Below, piece after piece: positions 1 to 9,198 of a stretch of 64,000 nt of DNA (its first letter is position 1; each line of letters opens with the position of its first letter). The DNA comes from Micromonospora trifolii (lineage in GTDB: Bacteria; Actinomycetota; Actinomycetes; Mycobacteriales; Micromonosporaceae). The notes under the pieces were generated by a model, which did not search any database, was not told the origin of the DNA, and saw only the letters and a program-made list of their open reading frames with translations. Location of the stretch: the NCBI RefSeq assembly GCF_022229005.1, contig NZ_JAKKFD010000044.1:310001-374000 (forward strand), given 5' to 3'. A program made the translations under genes and the position numbers.

Positions 1-881
1 CGGCTGAGGTCCACACCGGCGGCCCTCATCAGGTCCCCGGTCAGCCGGGGGAAGGTGTCGGCGACCCTGTACAGCGCCGGTTCGGAACGGAGCCTCCAGC
101 GTTGCAGGGGTCCCGCGGCGAAGCGGCTCCGCCACCCCGCCCGCCGTACGAGGTCTTCGAAGTTTTCGCGCTGGCCACCCGCCGGCATCATCTGCCGTAC
201 GTGGTCGACCAGCTCGGCGAGGGTTCTGCCGCCGCTACCGGCTTTCGTGATCTGTTGCGACAGCAGCCAGAGCTGCCGGTCACCTGTCGGTTGCAGCTGG
301 CCGACCGATGAGATCCGGTGAATTCGTCGCTCCCCCGCCGTGGTTTTCACCTCGACATCGACATCGGGCAGGCCGAAGTCATGTTCCTCCGTACCGCCGC
401 GCCAGGCGGCGATCGCCGCGTCGGGTGAGATGGTGGCTGCCAGCCCTGCGACCAGGCAGAGCTCGCCGATGAGGCCTGTCTCCACTTCTCTCGTCAGCGT
501 GTCCTCGGGCCTGATCAGGTGGCCGATGTGGCGCAGCGTCTCGAGGAGCGCGGCGCTGAGGGGCAGCCCGTCGAGCTGCGCCCGGTCGGCCACCCCGCAC
601 AGCACGGGGTAGGCATCGGCGAAGAGGCGGGGATCATGGACGGCGATTTCGATCAGGCGGTTGGCTCCGTCGTGCACGAGGGTCGTGCTGACGTGCTCCA
701 GGCCGGTGGGAGCGGGGGTCTCGTTGCCGCGGGCGGGGCCGCGGAGACCGATCCGGTGGTTCGCCGGATCGGTGAAGAGTATGACTCTCGGCGTGCCGTC
801 GACGGGGTGCTCCATCGGCACCCCGGTCGCTACGTATGCCGCGAAGCCCTCACCACTGAGATGCCGGTCCGGGCTGGTCAC
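1..881 (-). CDS. PD-(D/E)XK motif protein (DUF4420-like), 3' end outside window
   Basis: The reading frame starts with GTG at 881, overlaps the stop of the GHKL gene by four bases (GTGA), and runs off the left edge after about 293 codons. The middle of the protein has an AAWRGGTEEHDFGL stretch, then DVDVEVKTT, then RRIHRISSVGQL. This is the D...ExK catalytic core and downstream pattern of the PD-(D/E)XK family that Pfam calls DUF4420. The likely role is a nuclease subunit of a restriction-like defence system working with the GHKL ATPase and AIPR protein of the same operon. Translation is probably coupled to the gene upstream. The C-terminus and any further operon genes (a Z1 helicase or cytosine methylase would be expected from relatives) are not visible. 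Confidence 0.72.
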   Translation of the reverse strand, partial: MTSPDRHLSGEGFAAYVATGVPMEHPVDGTPRVILFTDPANHRIGLRGPARGNETPAPTGLEHVSTTLVHDGANRLIEIAVHDPRLFADAYPVLCGVADRAQLDGLPLSAALLETLRHIGHLIRPEDTLTREVETGLIGELCLVAGLAATISPDAAIAAWRGGTEEHDFGLPDVDVEVKTTAGERRIHRISSVGQLQPTGDRQLWLLSQQITKAGSGGRTLAELVDHVRQMMPAGGQRENFEDLVRRAGWRSRFAAGPLQRWRLRSEPALYRVADTFPRLTGDLMRAAGVDLS

Positions 882-2392
882 CCACGCCCTCCGAAGGACG
901 CCAGTTCAGCCTGGGCGGCGGCGGTGAGGATCTCCTGCCACAGGTCGATGTTGTCCTTGTCCCGGGAGCCGAGGTGGGCGCCCTGGAAGACGTTCTCCAT
1001 CAGCAGGAACATCAGGGCCTTGACGAGGGGGGCGTCGTTGAGGCCCCCCCGCCGGCCTCCCAGAAGGGCGGCACGGTAACGCCTGTTGAGCAGCAGGGTC
1101 ATGGTTTCGCGCTCAACGTGGAACAGGTCGTTGTTGTCGAACTTCACCCAGAGGATGTTGAGTGGCGACTCGTTGAGCTGCGGCAGTTCGTCGATGATCT
1201 CGCGGCTCACCCGCGGGTTGATGCCGCGTCCGGGCGGGACCACCGGGCGGCGCCGGGCGGTCTCGCGTTGATTGCTGGTCGCCCACGTCTGCTCAGCGGC
1301 GTGTAGGAAGTCGGTGACGGTGCTGCCGTCGGCCGCGCGGGCGGCGCCGACAGCGCGGGCGAATCCCGCGCCGGCGGTCACCCGCGACTTCTCCGGGTTC
1401 ATGGTGAAGAGTCCGGAAACGTCGCCGTCGATGTCGATGGCTGCACGGGCGAGCTGCAGCTTCTTGTCCGGCGCGTGGATCCCTTCCCAACCGCCCGCAT
1501 GCAGGAGCCGGTCACGCCGGTAGAAGTAGAGGCCCTGCCGCAACTCCGCGCCCCCCGGCAGGCGGTATTCCGCATTGTTGGACCTGCCGGGCCAGATGTG
1601 GCACTGGATCGACAGAGCGACGCCGTCGACGTCTGTTGCGAGCGTCTTCGGCCAGCCGTCCGGCCCATGGCGGTAACCGAACGGGTCGAGCGGGCGGACT
1701 TCAGCCGGGACACCGACGCCCTCGTCGACATCCTCCACATCGACGGTGATGCTCAGCTTCCCCTTGGCCAGGATGCGGTGGAACATGAGCCCGAGATGTC
1801 CCCGGAGATGGTCCACCGTGCGCGACAGGAACGTGCCCACCAGATGCGGGTCCTCGGATGCCGGGAAGCCCCCCACCTGGTCCCACCGGATCACGGTGCC
1901 CGACGGGGAGGTGCTGAACGGCCACGTCCGGTCGAGCTCGGCGACGGCGAAGTCCTCCGGGACCACGTCGCAGTGGAAGCCGTCGCGGTTCTGTCCCTGC
2001 AGCCACCGCCGACCGACCGCCTCGTGGCCCGATGCGCGCGACAGGACCGTCAGGCTGGCCGCCTGACTGAAGGATGCAGCTTTCAGTCCGATACCGAAAC
2101 GGCCCAGGTCCGTCGCCCGGTAGTCCCGTCTACCACCCAGCGTCAGGGCGGTGTCGATGGAGCGGGGGGTCATGCCGTGCCCGTCGTCGACCACGTACAG
2201 GCCGATCAGTCGGGCGTTGCGTTGGATGAAGCGGATCAGCACACTGCTCGCGCCGGCGTCCACGGAGTTGTCGACGAGGTCCGCCAGCGCGGTCTCCAGG
2301 GAGTGGTTCCGCCCGAGTGCATCGAGTGCGTGCGGATCCGGGGGCAGCTCAACCGATCCGACGACCGGCACGTCTTCACGCCACCGCATCAT
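878..2392 (-). CDS. MORC/MutL-type GHKL ATPase of a restriction-like system
   Basis: About 504 residues. The N-terminal third carries the GHKL ATP-binding signature: an N-box in ETALADLVDNSVDAG, the G1 box VVDDGHGM and the G2 box FGIGLKAASFSQA. Such free-standing GHKL proteins sit beside AIPR, PD-(D/E)XK and Z1 helicase genes in predicted restriction systems, where they are thought to act as an ATP-driven clamp on DNA. The C-terminal half shows no domain I recognise. The start was set at the ATGATG at 2392/2389, just after the AIPR stop (TGA at 2394-2396) and behind a purine-rich stretch. The longer frame from 2461 would overlap the AIPR gene and lacks a good ribosome site. It overlaps the next gene by four bases. 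Confidence 0.8.
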   Translation of the reverse strand: MMRWREDVPVVGSVELPPDPHALDALGRNHSLETALADLVDNSVDAGASSVLIRFIQRNARLIGLYVVDDGHGMTPRSIDTALTLGGRRDYRATDLGRFGIGLKAASFSQAASLTVLSRASGHEAVGRRWLQGQNRDGFHCDVVPEDFAVAELDRTWPFSTSPSGTVIRWDQVGGFPASEDPHLVGTFLSRTVDHLRGHLGLMFHRILAKGKLSITVDVEDVDEGVGVPAEVRPLDPFGYRHGPDGWPKTLATDVDGVALSIQCHIWPGRSNNAEYRLPGGAELRQGLYFYRRDRLLHAGGWEGIHAPDKKLQLARAAIDIDGDVSGLFTMNPEKSRVTAGAGFARAVGAARAADGSTVTDFLHAAEQTWATSNQRETARRRPVVPPGRGINPRVSREIIDELPQLNESPLNILWVKFDNNDLFHVERETMTLLLNRRYRAALLGGRRGGLNDAPLVKALMFLLMENVFQGAHLGSRDKDNIDLWQEILTAAAQAELASFGGRG

Positions 2393-2393
2393 C

Positions 2394-4415
2394 TCACCGC
2401 GCCCCTGCCGCGAAGGGGCCATCCTGATGGGCGCCACCGCCGCCCGTCGGTCTGAACCCACGACCCCGCGCGACGTCCATCAGGACCGATGCGGCCCGCA
2501 GGTGCTTGCCTGCCGGGGTGTACCCCTGCTCGAGCGCCTGGGTGATCTCTCTGATGACGCCCCGCTGGGCCGCATCGAATGAGCCGGTGGTCTCGCCCCA
2601 CACCGCCAGGTCACGCCAGGTGCGCGGTGGCGTCGTCTGCAGGGTCTCGATGTCGGCCGGGTAGGCGTCGAGCTCGACCAGCTCGGCCTGGAGCTGCCCC
2701 GGGACCATCCATGCGATCTCCCGTACGGCTTCCCAGCACTCATCCCTCTTCGCCCACTCACCGACGTGCGTCCGCCCCACGGGGGGCGAGGTGATGACCT
2801 TCTGCACGAGTGTCGACAGCTCGGCGATCGCCTCCTTCGTTGCCGGCGAGAGGTCCTGGGTCCGCCAGATCCGGTCGAGGTCCAGACGACCACCCGTCAT
2901 CTGGACGAGCTTCGCCACGGTGTAGGTGACGATGTTGGCCTTGTATCCACCGAAGTTCTGTCGGGCGACGATCTTGTCCGCGCGGCGGAACAGGATGGCT
3001 TTGGCCACGAGGTTCTGGCAGTACGATTTATCGACAACCGTGGACGTCTCGTCGAGGCCTTCGGAGAACAACGTGAAGTTCTTCTCGGCGCCGAGGCTCA
3101 CCTGCTGGGGCCGCATCGACCAGGACATCTCGAACTTGGCGAGCTCGGACTTGGTGAACTTCTGATCGGGCGGGTTCATGGTCTTGAAGACCTTCTGACG
3201 CGACCTGGTGAGCTCCGCGGTCACCGCGTTGGCGTACTGCCCCCGGGCCCGTTCGTAGAACCAGTGGGTGTCGCTCTCGTGCAGCGGTCCGGGTGGCGCC
3301 CAGAGCGTACGCATGATCCTTTCGACGTCGACGTGGAAGCTGGCGTTCGCCTTGAGGTCGGAGGCGCTGACCTTGTTCTGGGTGTTCGAGTATGCGGAGA
3401 TCTTCGGGACGATCTCGTCCAGCCGCTCGGGGGATACGACGGTGAGTTTCATCTGCACGAGCACCTGACCGATGTCCGTCGTCCGACGCGCGTGGTGGAT
3501 CGACGCAGTGGTCTGCCCGCCGTTGACGATCTGGAGGTCGTGGATCCGGCGGATACTCCGTTGCCCGCTGTCGTCGGTGTGGAAGTCGACCGCGGATGCC
3601 GTGGCGGCGATGCCGTTGTTGTAGGCGAGGAACCGCTCGGGATGGTCGCGCAGGGTTCTCTGGATGCCGCTGTTGACGGCGCCCTTGACCTGGAGGAACG
3701 ATCGCACGTTGAGCTCGAGGAGGCGCGCGCCGTGGCGTCCGTAGAGATCGGCGAGATCGTTGCCGGGCACGATGGCCAGGAACACCGCGTAGTCGGAGCT
3801 GGTCTGCGGGGTGCCGAGACAGGGCAGCCCGTCGGGAAAATCAGCCACGATCGGCTCGGCGCGGCTTCCCGACGCCGTCCAGTTCGCGAGGCGGCGCAGG
3901 TCCCAGACGTCCCGGGCGATCTCGCGTCCCTGAAAACGTAGCGGCGGCAGCGCATCCCGGACGACGCTGCGGGCATTCGAGATGTAGATGAACCGGACCT
4001 TGTCAACCTCGGCGAACTTCTCCGCGACAGTCGACACCATGCCGGCGACCTCGGAAGACGGCTCGTTCCGGACGACCGTCCCGGCGAGGCAGCGGGACAG
4101 GAAGTTCTCGAGTCGGCGGAACGCGGTCTCGGCATCACTCCGATTCAGTTTGTGGTCCTCGTCCGCCCGGGGACTGTAACTGGTGATGAAGAGGTCCAGA
4201 CATCGGTCATCCGATGACAGGCCGAAGCCACTCACCTCGACCCCGTGATCCTTGAAGCGGACGACCACGGGATCCTCCGTCAGGCCGTAGCCCGACAACT
4301 GCTCAAGGACCAGCCCGGCGAACGCCTCCTGCGGCTCCGAGTCGTTCACCTCGGTGTACGCCCGGACATCCTCGAGCAGGCTATAGGCGTAGAAGTCGAG
4401 GTCGGACTCAGGCAC
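2394..4415 (-). CDS. AIPR family protein
   Basis: About 673 residues from the GTG at 4415 (684 if the ATG at 4448 is used). The central part has the AIPR hallmark IVNGGQTTASIHHAR, preceded by FLAYNNGIAATA and followed by FERARGQYAN-like segments. AIPR (abortive infection phage resistance) proteins were named from lactococcal phage-exclusion genes and occur widely with GHKL and PD-(D/E)XK partners. The biochemical activity is not established. It is the promoter-proximal large gene of the operon. The GTG start overlaps by eight bases the stop of a 27-codon reading frame that has the better ribosome-binding site, so expression may depend on translational coupling. The start choice is uncertain. 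Confidence 0.82.
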   Translation of the reverse strand: MPESDLDFYAYSLLEDVRAYTEVNDSEPQEAFAGLVLEQLSGYGLTEDPVVVRFKDHGVEVSGFGLSSDDRCLDLFITSYSPRADEDHKLNRSDAETAFRRLENFLSRCLAGTVVRNEPSSEVAGMVSTVAEKFAEVDKVRFIYISNARSVVRDALPPLRFQGREIARDVWDLRRLANWTASGSRAEPIVADFPDGLPCLGTPQTSSDYAVFLAIVPGNDLADLYGRHGARLLELNVRSFLQVKGAVNSGIQRTLRDHPERFLAYNNGIAATASAVDFHTDDSGQRSIRRIHDLQIVNGGQTTASIHHARRTTDIGQVLVQMKLTVVSPERLDEIVPKISAYSNTQNKVSASDLKANASFHVDVERIMRTLWAPPGPLHESDTHWFYERARGQYANAVTAELTRSRQKVFKTMNPPDQKFTKSELAKFEMSWSMRPQQVSLGAEKNFTLFSEGLDETSTVVDKSYCQNLVAKAILFRRADKIVARQNFGGYKANIVTYTVAKLVQMTGGRLDLDRIWRTQDLSPATKEAIAELSTLVQKVITSPPVGRTHVGEWAKRDECWEAVREIAWMVPGQLQAELVELDAYPADIETLQTTPPRTWRDLAVWGETTGSFDAAQRGVIREITQALEQGYTPAGKHLRAASVLMDVARGRGFRPTGGGGAHQDGPFAAGAR

Positions 4416-4491
4416 CGGCGATCCCCTCCAGCGGAGACGCATCTCCATGGGCAGGACCTGGCGTGACTGGGGAGTTGTTCTGGGTGGTCAT
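4408..4491 (-). CDS. 27-residue leader reading frame overlapping AIPR start
   Basis: A short frame (MTTQNNSPVTPG...) starts with ATG at 4491 behind GGAGAAG, the best ribosome site upstream of the AIPR gene, and stops at 4408 inside the AIPR N-terminus. The AIPR frame has a GTG at 4415 that overlaps this stop by eight bases. This may be a translated leader that delivers ribosomes to AIPR, or the ribosome site may act at long range on the ATG at 4448. No similarity to a known peptide was recognised. Confidence 0.35.
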   Translation of the reverse strand: MTTQNNSPVTPGPAHGDASPLEGIAGA

Positions 4492-5095
4492 GGGCTTCTC
4501 CGACGCTGATGTGCGGCTCGAGATCGGACCGCGCGGATCCGGCCGGTAACCGTGCCTATCTTGCAGCATAAGGGCAGTAGACGACAGAACCGCAGGATGA
4601 TCGACTCGCTATGCATCCGGCCGTCCGATTCCCTCCCCGTGCCTGATCCTTTTTCGAACGTTTCGTGATACGGAACGGGGTGGACGCCGGGCATTCCACC
4701 TCCGGTCGATCCCTCGTGACGGGAACCCTTCGGATGCGAAGGTAGCTGTACCGTAACGGCCAGGCGTCACTGCGGCCGGCGACCCGACCGGCGGACGGTC
4801 CTGCTCGATCTAGCGGATCCCCCCGGCAAAGTCCATGCGCGTAAGTGACGGTGTTCACGGTGAGGGTGTGGGTCCGCGTCCCAGGGACGCGAGTCGGGAC
4901 AACGGTTGTGTGTCCGTTGCCCCTTCAGCCCGGCGGGGCGCCTAGGACGTCAGGCTCGCCCGCGGACTATTTGTCCGGCTCGCTGCCCATGTCAACTTCG
5001 ACAATGACGACCAGGCGGTGCTATCGCCGTGCGCATCTGACGATGTAGGCAGTGGGCAGTCGCACTCCAGACAGTGCCCGCTTGACGTTGCGGAG
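4492..5095. other. divergent intergenic region
   Basis: About 600 bases without a convincing gene separate the AIPR operon (leftward) from the lipoprotein gene (rightward), so promoters for both should lie here. A partly palindromic TTCGAACGTTTCG at about 4652-4664 is a possible operator. No clear -35/-10 pair could be assigned by eye. Confidence 0.4.
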
Positions 5096-5740
5096 ATGAT
5101 CCGGGGCATGAGACGCACCTTCGTCGTCGCAACGGCCCTCACCGTTCTGGCCCTCGCTGCATGCGCCGAAAGCGAGACACCGCAGACCGCTGCTCCCTCG
5201 CCGTCAATGACCTCAGCACGCCCCTCCCCCAGCCCGACCCCATCGCTCACTGCGGAGCCGACGACAAGCCCGCCCTTGCCGCCAAGTCCCACCCCGGCCT
5301 GGACGCCATGCAACCGGGACTTGTCTTCATACGAGGGTGGCTGCCAGGACGAGTTATTCGGCGGTGGTGACTCATGCGACATCTCATACGTCGAGCAACA
5401 GGCGGGCAGCTTGCTCGACCTCTACATTGAGAACGGGCACCACATCGACGCAGAGCGGCTTCAGGACTGCCCCCAGTTCATGCCCACATGGAAAAAGGCG
5501 GCAACCGGTTTCACAGATGGAAGCCACGAGGTCGGCAAGGAAATTAAGCCGGGGACCTACGAAACCACCGCGCACTCGGCGGGCGAGACGATCGGCGACT
5601 GCTACTGGGAACGCAGCACCGACGGCGGCCGGACCATCGCCAACGACTTCATCACCGCAGCGAAGAAGGTCCGAGTAACCATCCGATCCTCCGACGGCAT
5701 CTTCACCAGCCGCGGCTGCGGCAACTGGGTGCGGGTCTGA
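5096..5740 (+). CDS. secreted lipoprotein, actinobacterial type
   Basis: About 214 residues. A signal peptide (MRRTFVVATALTVLAL) ends in a lipobox LAAC, followed by a Ser/Pro/Thr-rich linker, so the mature protein should be anchored outside the membrane. The C-terminal part (VGKEIKPGTYETT..., DCYWERSTDGG, then RGCGNWVRV) matches a small domain common in actinobacterial secreted proteins, with spaced cysteines that probably form disulfides. The function is unknown. ATG 5096 follows a GCGGAG stretch; ATG 5108 is an equally possible start. Nothing ties it to the neighbouring defence operon. Confidence 0.7.
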   Translation: MIRGMRRTFVVATALTVLALAACAESETPQTAAPSPSMTSARPSPSPTPSLTAEPTTSPPLPPSPTPAWTPCNRDLSSYEGGCQDELFGGGDSCDISYVEQQAGSLLDLYIENGHHIDAERLQDCPQFMPTWKKAATGFTDGSHEVGKEIKPGTYETTAHSAGETIGDCYWERSTDGGRTIANDFITAAKKVRVTIRSSDGIFTSRGCGNWVRV

Positions 5741-6238
5741 CCCGCGTCGCCCAGATGTTCCGGCCAGCGAACGGTGAGCCGCCACACGTGTGCGCGGCCC
5801 GTCCTTCGGACAGCGCGTCGCCGTCAGTGCGCAGCGGGACGAGGGTGGTCAAGGATGACTGCGGCGGGCGCTTCGCACCTGCGCGGCGCGCTCCAGACAG
5901 GCCACCATCCCAGCTACCTGGAAGCTGCGCGCCTCTTCCGACTTCGGCCGCCGAGAGAGTCGGGCCGCCACCGGAGAAACGCGTCGCGCCCCCCTGACAC
6001 CGCGACATCCGGTCGGCGGATCACCGCCGCCAGCCACGCCCGGCACGCTCACGGACGTGAAGCTTCTATACCCCATACAGACCCTCGCACTGATCGCCGC
6101 CGCAGTCGCACGTCACCTGCGAAAGCTGTCCGCGTCGCACTCATCAGGACACAGTCGTCAACCAACAGCGACGTGACGGTCGTCGGGGCGGCTCGGAAGC
6201 CAGAAGGGATCACGACGTCGGGCGTAGTGCCGCCCGCG
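5741..6238. other. about 500 bases with no recognisable gene
   Basis: Only overlapping arginine/proline-rich frames without ribosome sites are present. The region lies between the 3' ends of the lipoprotein gene and the minus-strand nuclease gene, so it should hold their terminators, but no strong hairpin was seen. Confidence 0.4.
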
Positions 6239-7255
6239 CTACGGCAGAGGTTCGGCGAGTTGGTGAAGAGTTTGACCTTCGTCATTGCGATACCAGTTCT
6301 GGGCCCAGAGCTGTGCTCTTGGCGGCTGTCCGGTGGCCGCGTCGATGATCCGTCGGATGAGCTCAATCAGCCGGTAGGCCTGCCCATCGGCGGACCATTC
6401 GACCGGGCTGTTGACGTCGTTGCACCAACGCACCCGTGCCCGATTCGGGTCCTCGTCAAGCCATCCTCGGATCGCGTCTCGGTCTTGATCGACTAGGTCA
6501 GGCACAACGATCGTCAGCGGGGTCCCATCCGCGATCGCGTGGTGCGCGACGAGCCGCTGCACGGCGGCGGCCTTACGCGCCCCGGATGCGCGGGAGGCCG
6601 CCTGGGTGCCGCTACTGGAGCGGGGCCGGACCATGAATTCCTCGGCATCGGGGACCGGAATTAGCTGCGCGACGGATAGCACCTTCTCGCCACTGGCCGT
6701 CCGGTAGAGCTGATAACGCACCAGCCGAATATCGATGCCCGCCTCATACAGGTACAGCGCCGTGTTGGTCACGGCGGGACCGAAGTCAGACGCCATCAGG
6801 ACGATCCGAGGCAACCCGAGCGTTTCGTCCGACAGGCCTTCCGCCCATCCCATCAGGTCAGACAAGGCCTGCTGGCTCGTGACAGCAGAGCCGAGGTGAG
6901 CGGCGTGTACCTCGGCAAGCAGGTCGAGGGTAAACCGGCTGGCCATGGCGGCGTAGTTGATGGCCTGCATAGTGACGGTGTCCGGAGCTCGGTCACGTTT
7001 GAGCTCAATCACCACCAGCCGGCCGGCCCGGTCCAGCCCAAGCACGTCCAATCGGTCCGCAGTGCTGCCCGTCGTGGACACCCAGCGGCCGTACTCGAAG
7101 GTGACGACCTTGATGCCGTCACCAATTAGCTGCGGGTGGTCAATCACCCACTGCTGCAGATGCTTACGTTCCAGTAGGCCGGCCTCGGCCAGCGTGATGG
7201 GCTGCGCGGGCACAGCGGTCGTGCCGTCGACCGTGAACAGCAGCTCTTCGGTCAT
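6239..7255 (-). CDS. PD-(D/E)XK nuclease, DUF91/NucS-like
   Basis: 338 residues. The first 130 show the endonuclease-NucS (DUF91) type core: HPQLIGDGIKVV, then RLDVLGLDRAGRLVVIELKR with catalytic D and E-x-K, followed by the MQAINYAAMAS helix. The predicted activity is DNA cleavage with a metal ion. A basic linker follows. The C-terminal 70 residues (RVRWCNDVNSPVEW..., AYRLIELIRRII) resemble the small accessory domains found on restriction enzymes and may recognise DNA or bound protein. The ATG at 7255 sits behind GGAGGTGGAAC, a strong ribosome site. It is a solitary gene. It could act in repair or as a solitary restriction enzyme; family placement is fairly secure, role is not. Confidence 0.72.
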   Translation of the reverse strand: MTEELLFTVDGTTAVPAQPITLAEAGLLERKHLQQWVIDHPQLIGDGIKVVTFEYGRWVSTTGSTADRLDVLGLDRAGRLVVIELKRDRAPDTVTMQAINYAAMASRFTLDLLAEVHAAHLGSAVTSQQALSDLMGWAEGLSDETLGLPRIVLMASDFGPAVTNTALYLYEAGIDIRLVRYQLYRTASGEKVLSVAQLIPVPDAEEFMVRPRSSSGTQAASRASGARKAAAVQRLVAHHAIADGTPLTIVVPDLVDQDRDAIRGWLDEDPNRARVRWCNDVNSPVEWSADGQAYRLIELIRRIIDAATGQPPRAQLWAQNWYRNDEGQTLHQLAEPLP

Positions 7256-7691
7256 GTTCCACCTCCGGACGCTGACCGTACCGGGACCAGAGGCTCAACG
7301 AGAGCGGGCATCGCCCGACTGACGACCGGAAAACCATGCCTGACATGTTCGGATTCGCCGAAGATGTCACCAGCCCGGAGCTCCTGCCTAGGACGTTGCC
7401 CGTGGGATCGATGTCTCAGATGATGAAGCCTGGCGACGGCCGGCCGCAACGGCTGGGTCGGCACCGGGGTCGGCTACCGCGCGGGCCCGGCCCCGAGGTC
7501 CGCTGGTGGCGGCGGGTTTTGTCCTCGACGAACATGCGTGCGTTCGACTGGCCGAGAGCTCGGAAGAACCGCCCGCAAAGCCGGTCCATGAGCGGCGTCA
7601 GGTCGCCCCACAGCTCGATGGCAGTGGTGCTCGTGACGCGCTGACAATGCTCATGCGGATACGGGACTGACGGGTCTCTGAGTCGGCCCCT
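7256..7691. other. gap with a possible gene remnant
   Basis: No intact gene. On the minus strand a stretch at about 7500-7645 reads AIELWGDLTPLMDRL and FFRALGQSNARMFVEDKT. That looks like genuine protein sequence, but it has no start codon with a ribosome site and ends in low-quality sequence near 7417. It is probably the remnant of a lost gene. The family was not recognised. Confidence 0.3.
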
Positions 7692-7889
7692 TTACCGCAG
7701 CGTCGTAGCCGCGAAGTCGCGTCCGACGGTGTCCGCGCCCTTAAGCCGAGGGATCCGGCCTTGCTTTAAAGCCAGCGCCGGCAGCACTAGCCCGCCGGTG
7801 ACCCCGGTCGTGGCGAGCAAGGCCCCGAGCACCCGCAGAACAACGAGCGGGCGGCGAATCAGCGTGCGAACTTCCCGTTGATCGCCCAA
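7692..7889 (-). CDS. possible small membrane protein
   Basis: A 65-codon frame beginning with TTG overlaps the 3' end of the upstream gene by about 30 bases. It has one strongly hydrophobic segment (VVLRVLGALLATTGVTGG) and a basic C-terminal tail. The overlap suggests a coupled small membrane partner of the upstream membrane protein. The absence of an ATG/GTG start and of a ribosome site makes it doubtful. Confidence 0.25.
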   Translation of the reverse strand: MGDQREVRTLIRRPLVVLRVLGALLATTGVTGGLVLPALALKQGRIPRLKGADTVGRDFAATTLR

Positions 7890-8743
7890 ACGGTCGACTG
7901 CTGGCGCTCGAATTTGCCGCCAAGCTTGAACTTCGCATTGACGACGTTGGCGACTAGTTCGGCGGTCACCGAATAGTCGTCCTGGTAAGTCACTCGCATC
8001 TCGAACGACCGTAATCCGTGCTCAATCCGCTGCCGGGCAATCTCCTGCCAGGCGTCCTCGTGAGGAAACCACACCAGGTCTGCCGGGACGACCGGCTTCG
8101 CCGACCCGGCAAGTTCGGCCGAATACAGGAACTCAGGCTTGCGCGACGAATTCGACGCCGCCTTGGCGCTGCCGCCGTCTCCGGTTGGCAGCCCCACCCG
8201 CAGATCGGTCGAAAACTCCCGTCCCCACCCCTGTACCGCCGAGACCTTGATGGTGGTCGCGCCGAGACCGGTCACCAGCCTCAGGGCCTCACTGAACTTG
8301 TGTTCGAAGGTCCGCCGATGAAAATCGGCGAGCGGATAGTAGACATTCGGCCGCGCCGGATGCCCGACGTAGACCGTATCGAATTGCGGGTGTCCCAGCG
8401 GAAGCTGTAGCCCGCCGATCTCCGACATCCGCATCGGCAGTATGCCGGACACGGGCGACCTGGCCGACGATCGCTTCCATGCCATTACCGCGCCGGCGGT
8501 CACCGCGGCACCCGCGGCCACCGCCACCCCTGCGGCCGCCACAGCAGGATTGGTCAAGACAAGAGAAAGGAGAGCATCGCTCTTCTTCAAGGCCCTACCG
8601 GCTGCCGTCGCGACGCCCTCGTCCAAGCCGGGGGGAGCACCGAGCCTGCGTCGCTGAACCAGAACCTCCTCGTCCCGCTGCACGACGATTAGCCGCCGTT
8701 CGGCGTACTCGAGCGCAAGCACGTCCACGACTTCCTCAGCCAC
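7859..8743 (-). CDS. membrane-associated protein of unknown function
   Basis: 294 residues. A short N-terminal domain (VVDVLALEYAERRLIVVQ) is followed by an Ala/Val-rich hydrophobic stretch at about residues 60-88 (VAAAGVAVAAGAAVTAGAVM) that is likely membrane-embedded. A soluble C-terminal domain follows with FDTVYVGHPARPNVYYPL and LADFHRRTFEHKFSEALRL. That last motif looks conserved and enzyme- or binding-like, but I cannot assign the family. The ATG at 8743 lies after a weak purine stretch. It may form a pair with the small hydrophobic frame overlapping its end. It could belong to a membrane-linked stress or conflict system; no direct evidence. Confidence 0.55.
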   Translation of the reverse strand: MAEEVVDVLALEYAERRLIVVQRDEEVLVQRRRLGAPPGLDEGVATAAGRALKKSDALLSLVLTNPAVAAAGVAVAAGAAVTAGAVMAWKRSSARSPVSGILPMRMSEIGGLQLPLGHPQFDTVYVGHPARPNVYYPLADFHRRTFEHKFSEALRLVTGLGATTIKVSAVQGWGREFSTDLRVGLPTGDGGSAKAASNSSRKPEFLYSAELAGSAKPVVPADLVWFPHEDAWQEIARQRIEHGLRSFEMRVTYQDDYSVTAELVANVVNAKFKLGGKFERQQSTVWAINGKFAR

Positions 8744-9109
8744 CAGCCACCCACTTCTGTTGCGGTTCCCCGGCCACTATCCGGCCTCGCGACTGCACCC
8801 GACATCGCCCAAACGAGCGGAATCGAGGATGAGGTCGACAGGCGTCAGACGAGGAGCGGCCGGCGCAGCGGGTCGCGGCCCCATGAGACCGCCGGCGCAT
8901 CCAACGCTCCCACCAGGCGTTGGTAGGAGGAGCTCGTCTGTTGTACGCCGAGCGCCGCCACCCCTCGCGAAGGAGTGGCCTCAGGGAATTTTCGACCCAG
9001 GTGACCGGTATCGCTGACCTACAAGGCCGAGTTCGGTGCGACGATGACGTGTGGTGGGCGTACTCCAACGACAGTGTTGATCCGGCCTGAGGCGGTGGGC
9101 AACGACCGG
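8744..9109. other. upstream region of the membrane protein gene, left flank of the IS element
   Basis: No gene is supported here. The stretch should contain the promoter of the minus-strand gene ending at 7859. The IS701-type element begins just to the right. Confidence 0.35.
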
Positions 9110-9114
9110 CTAGC

Positions 9115-9138
9115 ACTCCAGCCGTAGATCGTGATCTT
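9115..9138. repeat. left terminal inverted repeat of the IS701 element
   Basis: Matches the reverse complement of 10838-10861 at all 24 positions. The adjacent base outside (C at 9114, T on the opposite end) differs, and beyond it lies CTAG. Confidence 0.85.
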
Positions 9139-9198
9139 GCTGTCGGGGCCCGTCGGAAGCTCTTCTCCTGGTGGAGTTGATGCTCGCTGGGCTGGTCT

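Noticed and set aside
1475..2455. 326-codon plus-strand open frame
   Set aside because: Antisense of the GHKL gene; Asp/Arg/Val-rich with no domain, no ribosome site. A typical shadow in GC-rich DNA.
2766..3941. 391-codon plus-strand open frame
   Set aside because: Lies wholly opposite the AIPR gene, whose conserved motif is clear; composition is that of a mirror frame.
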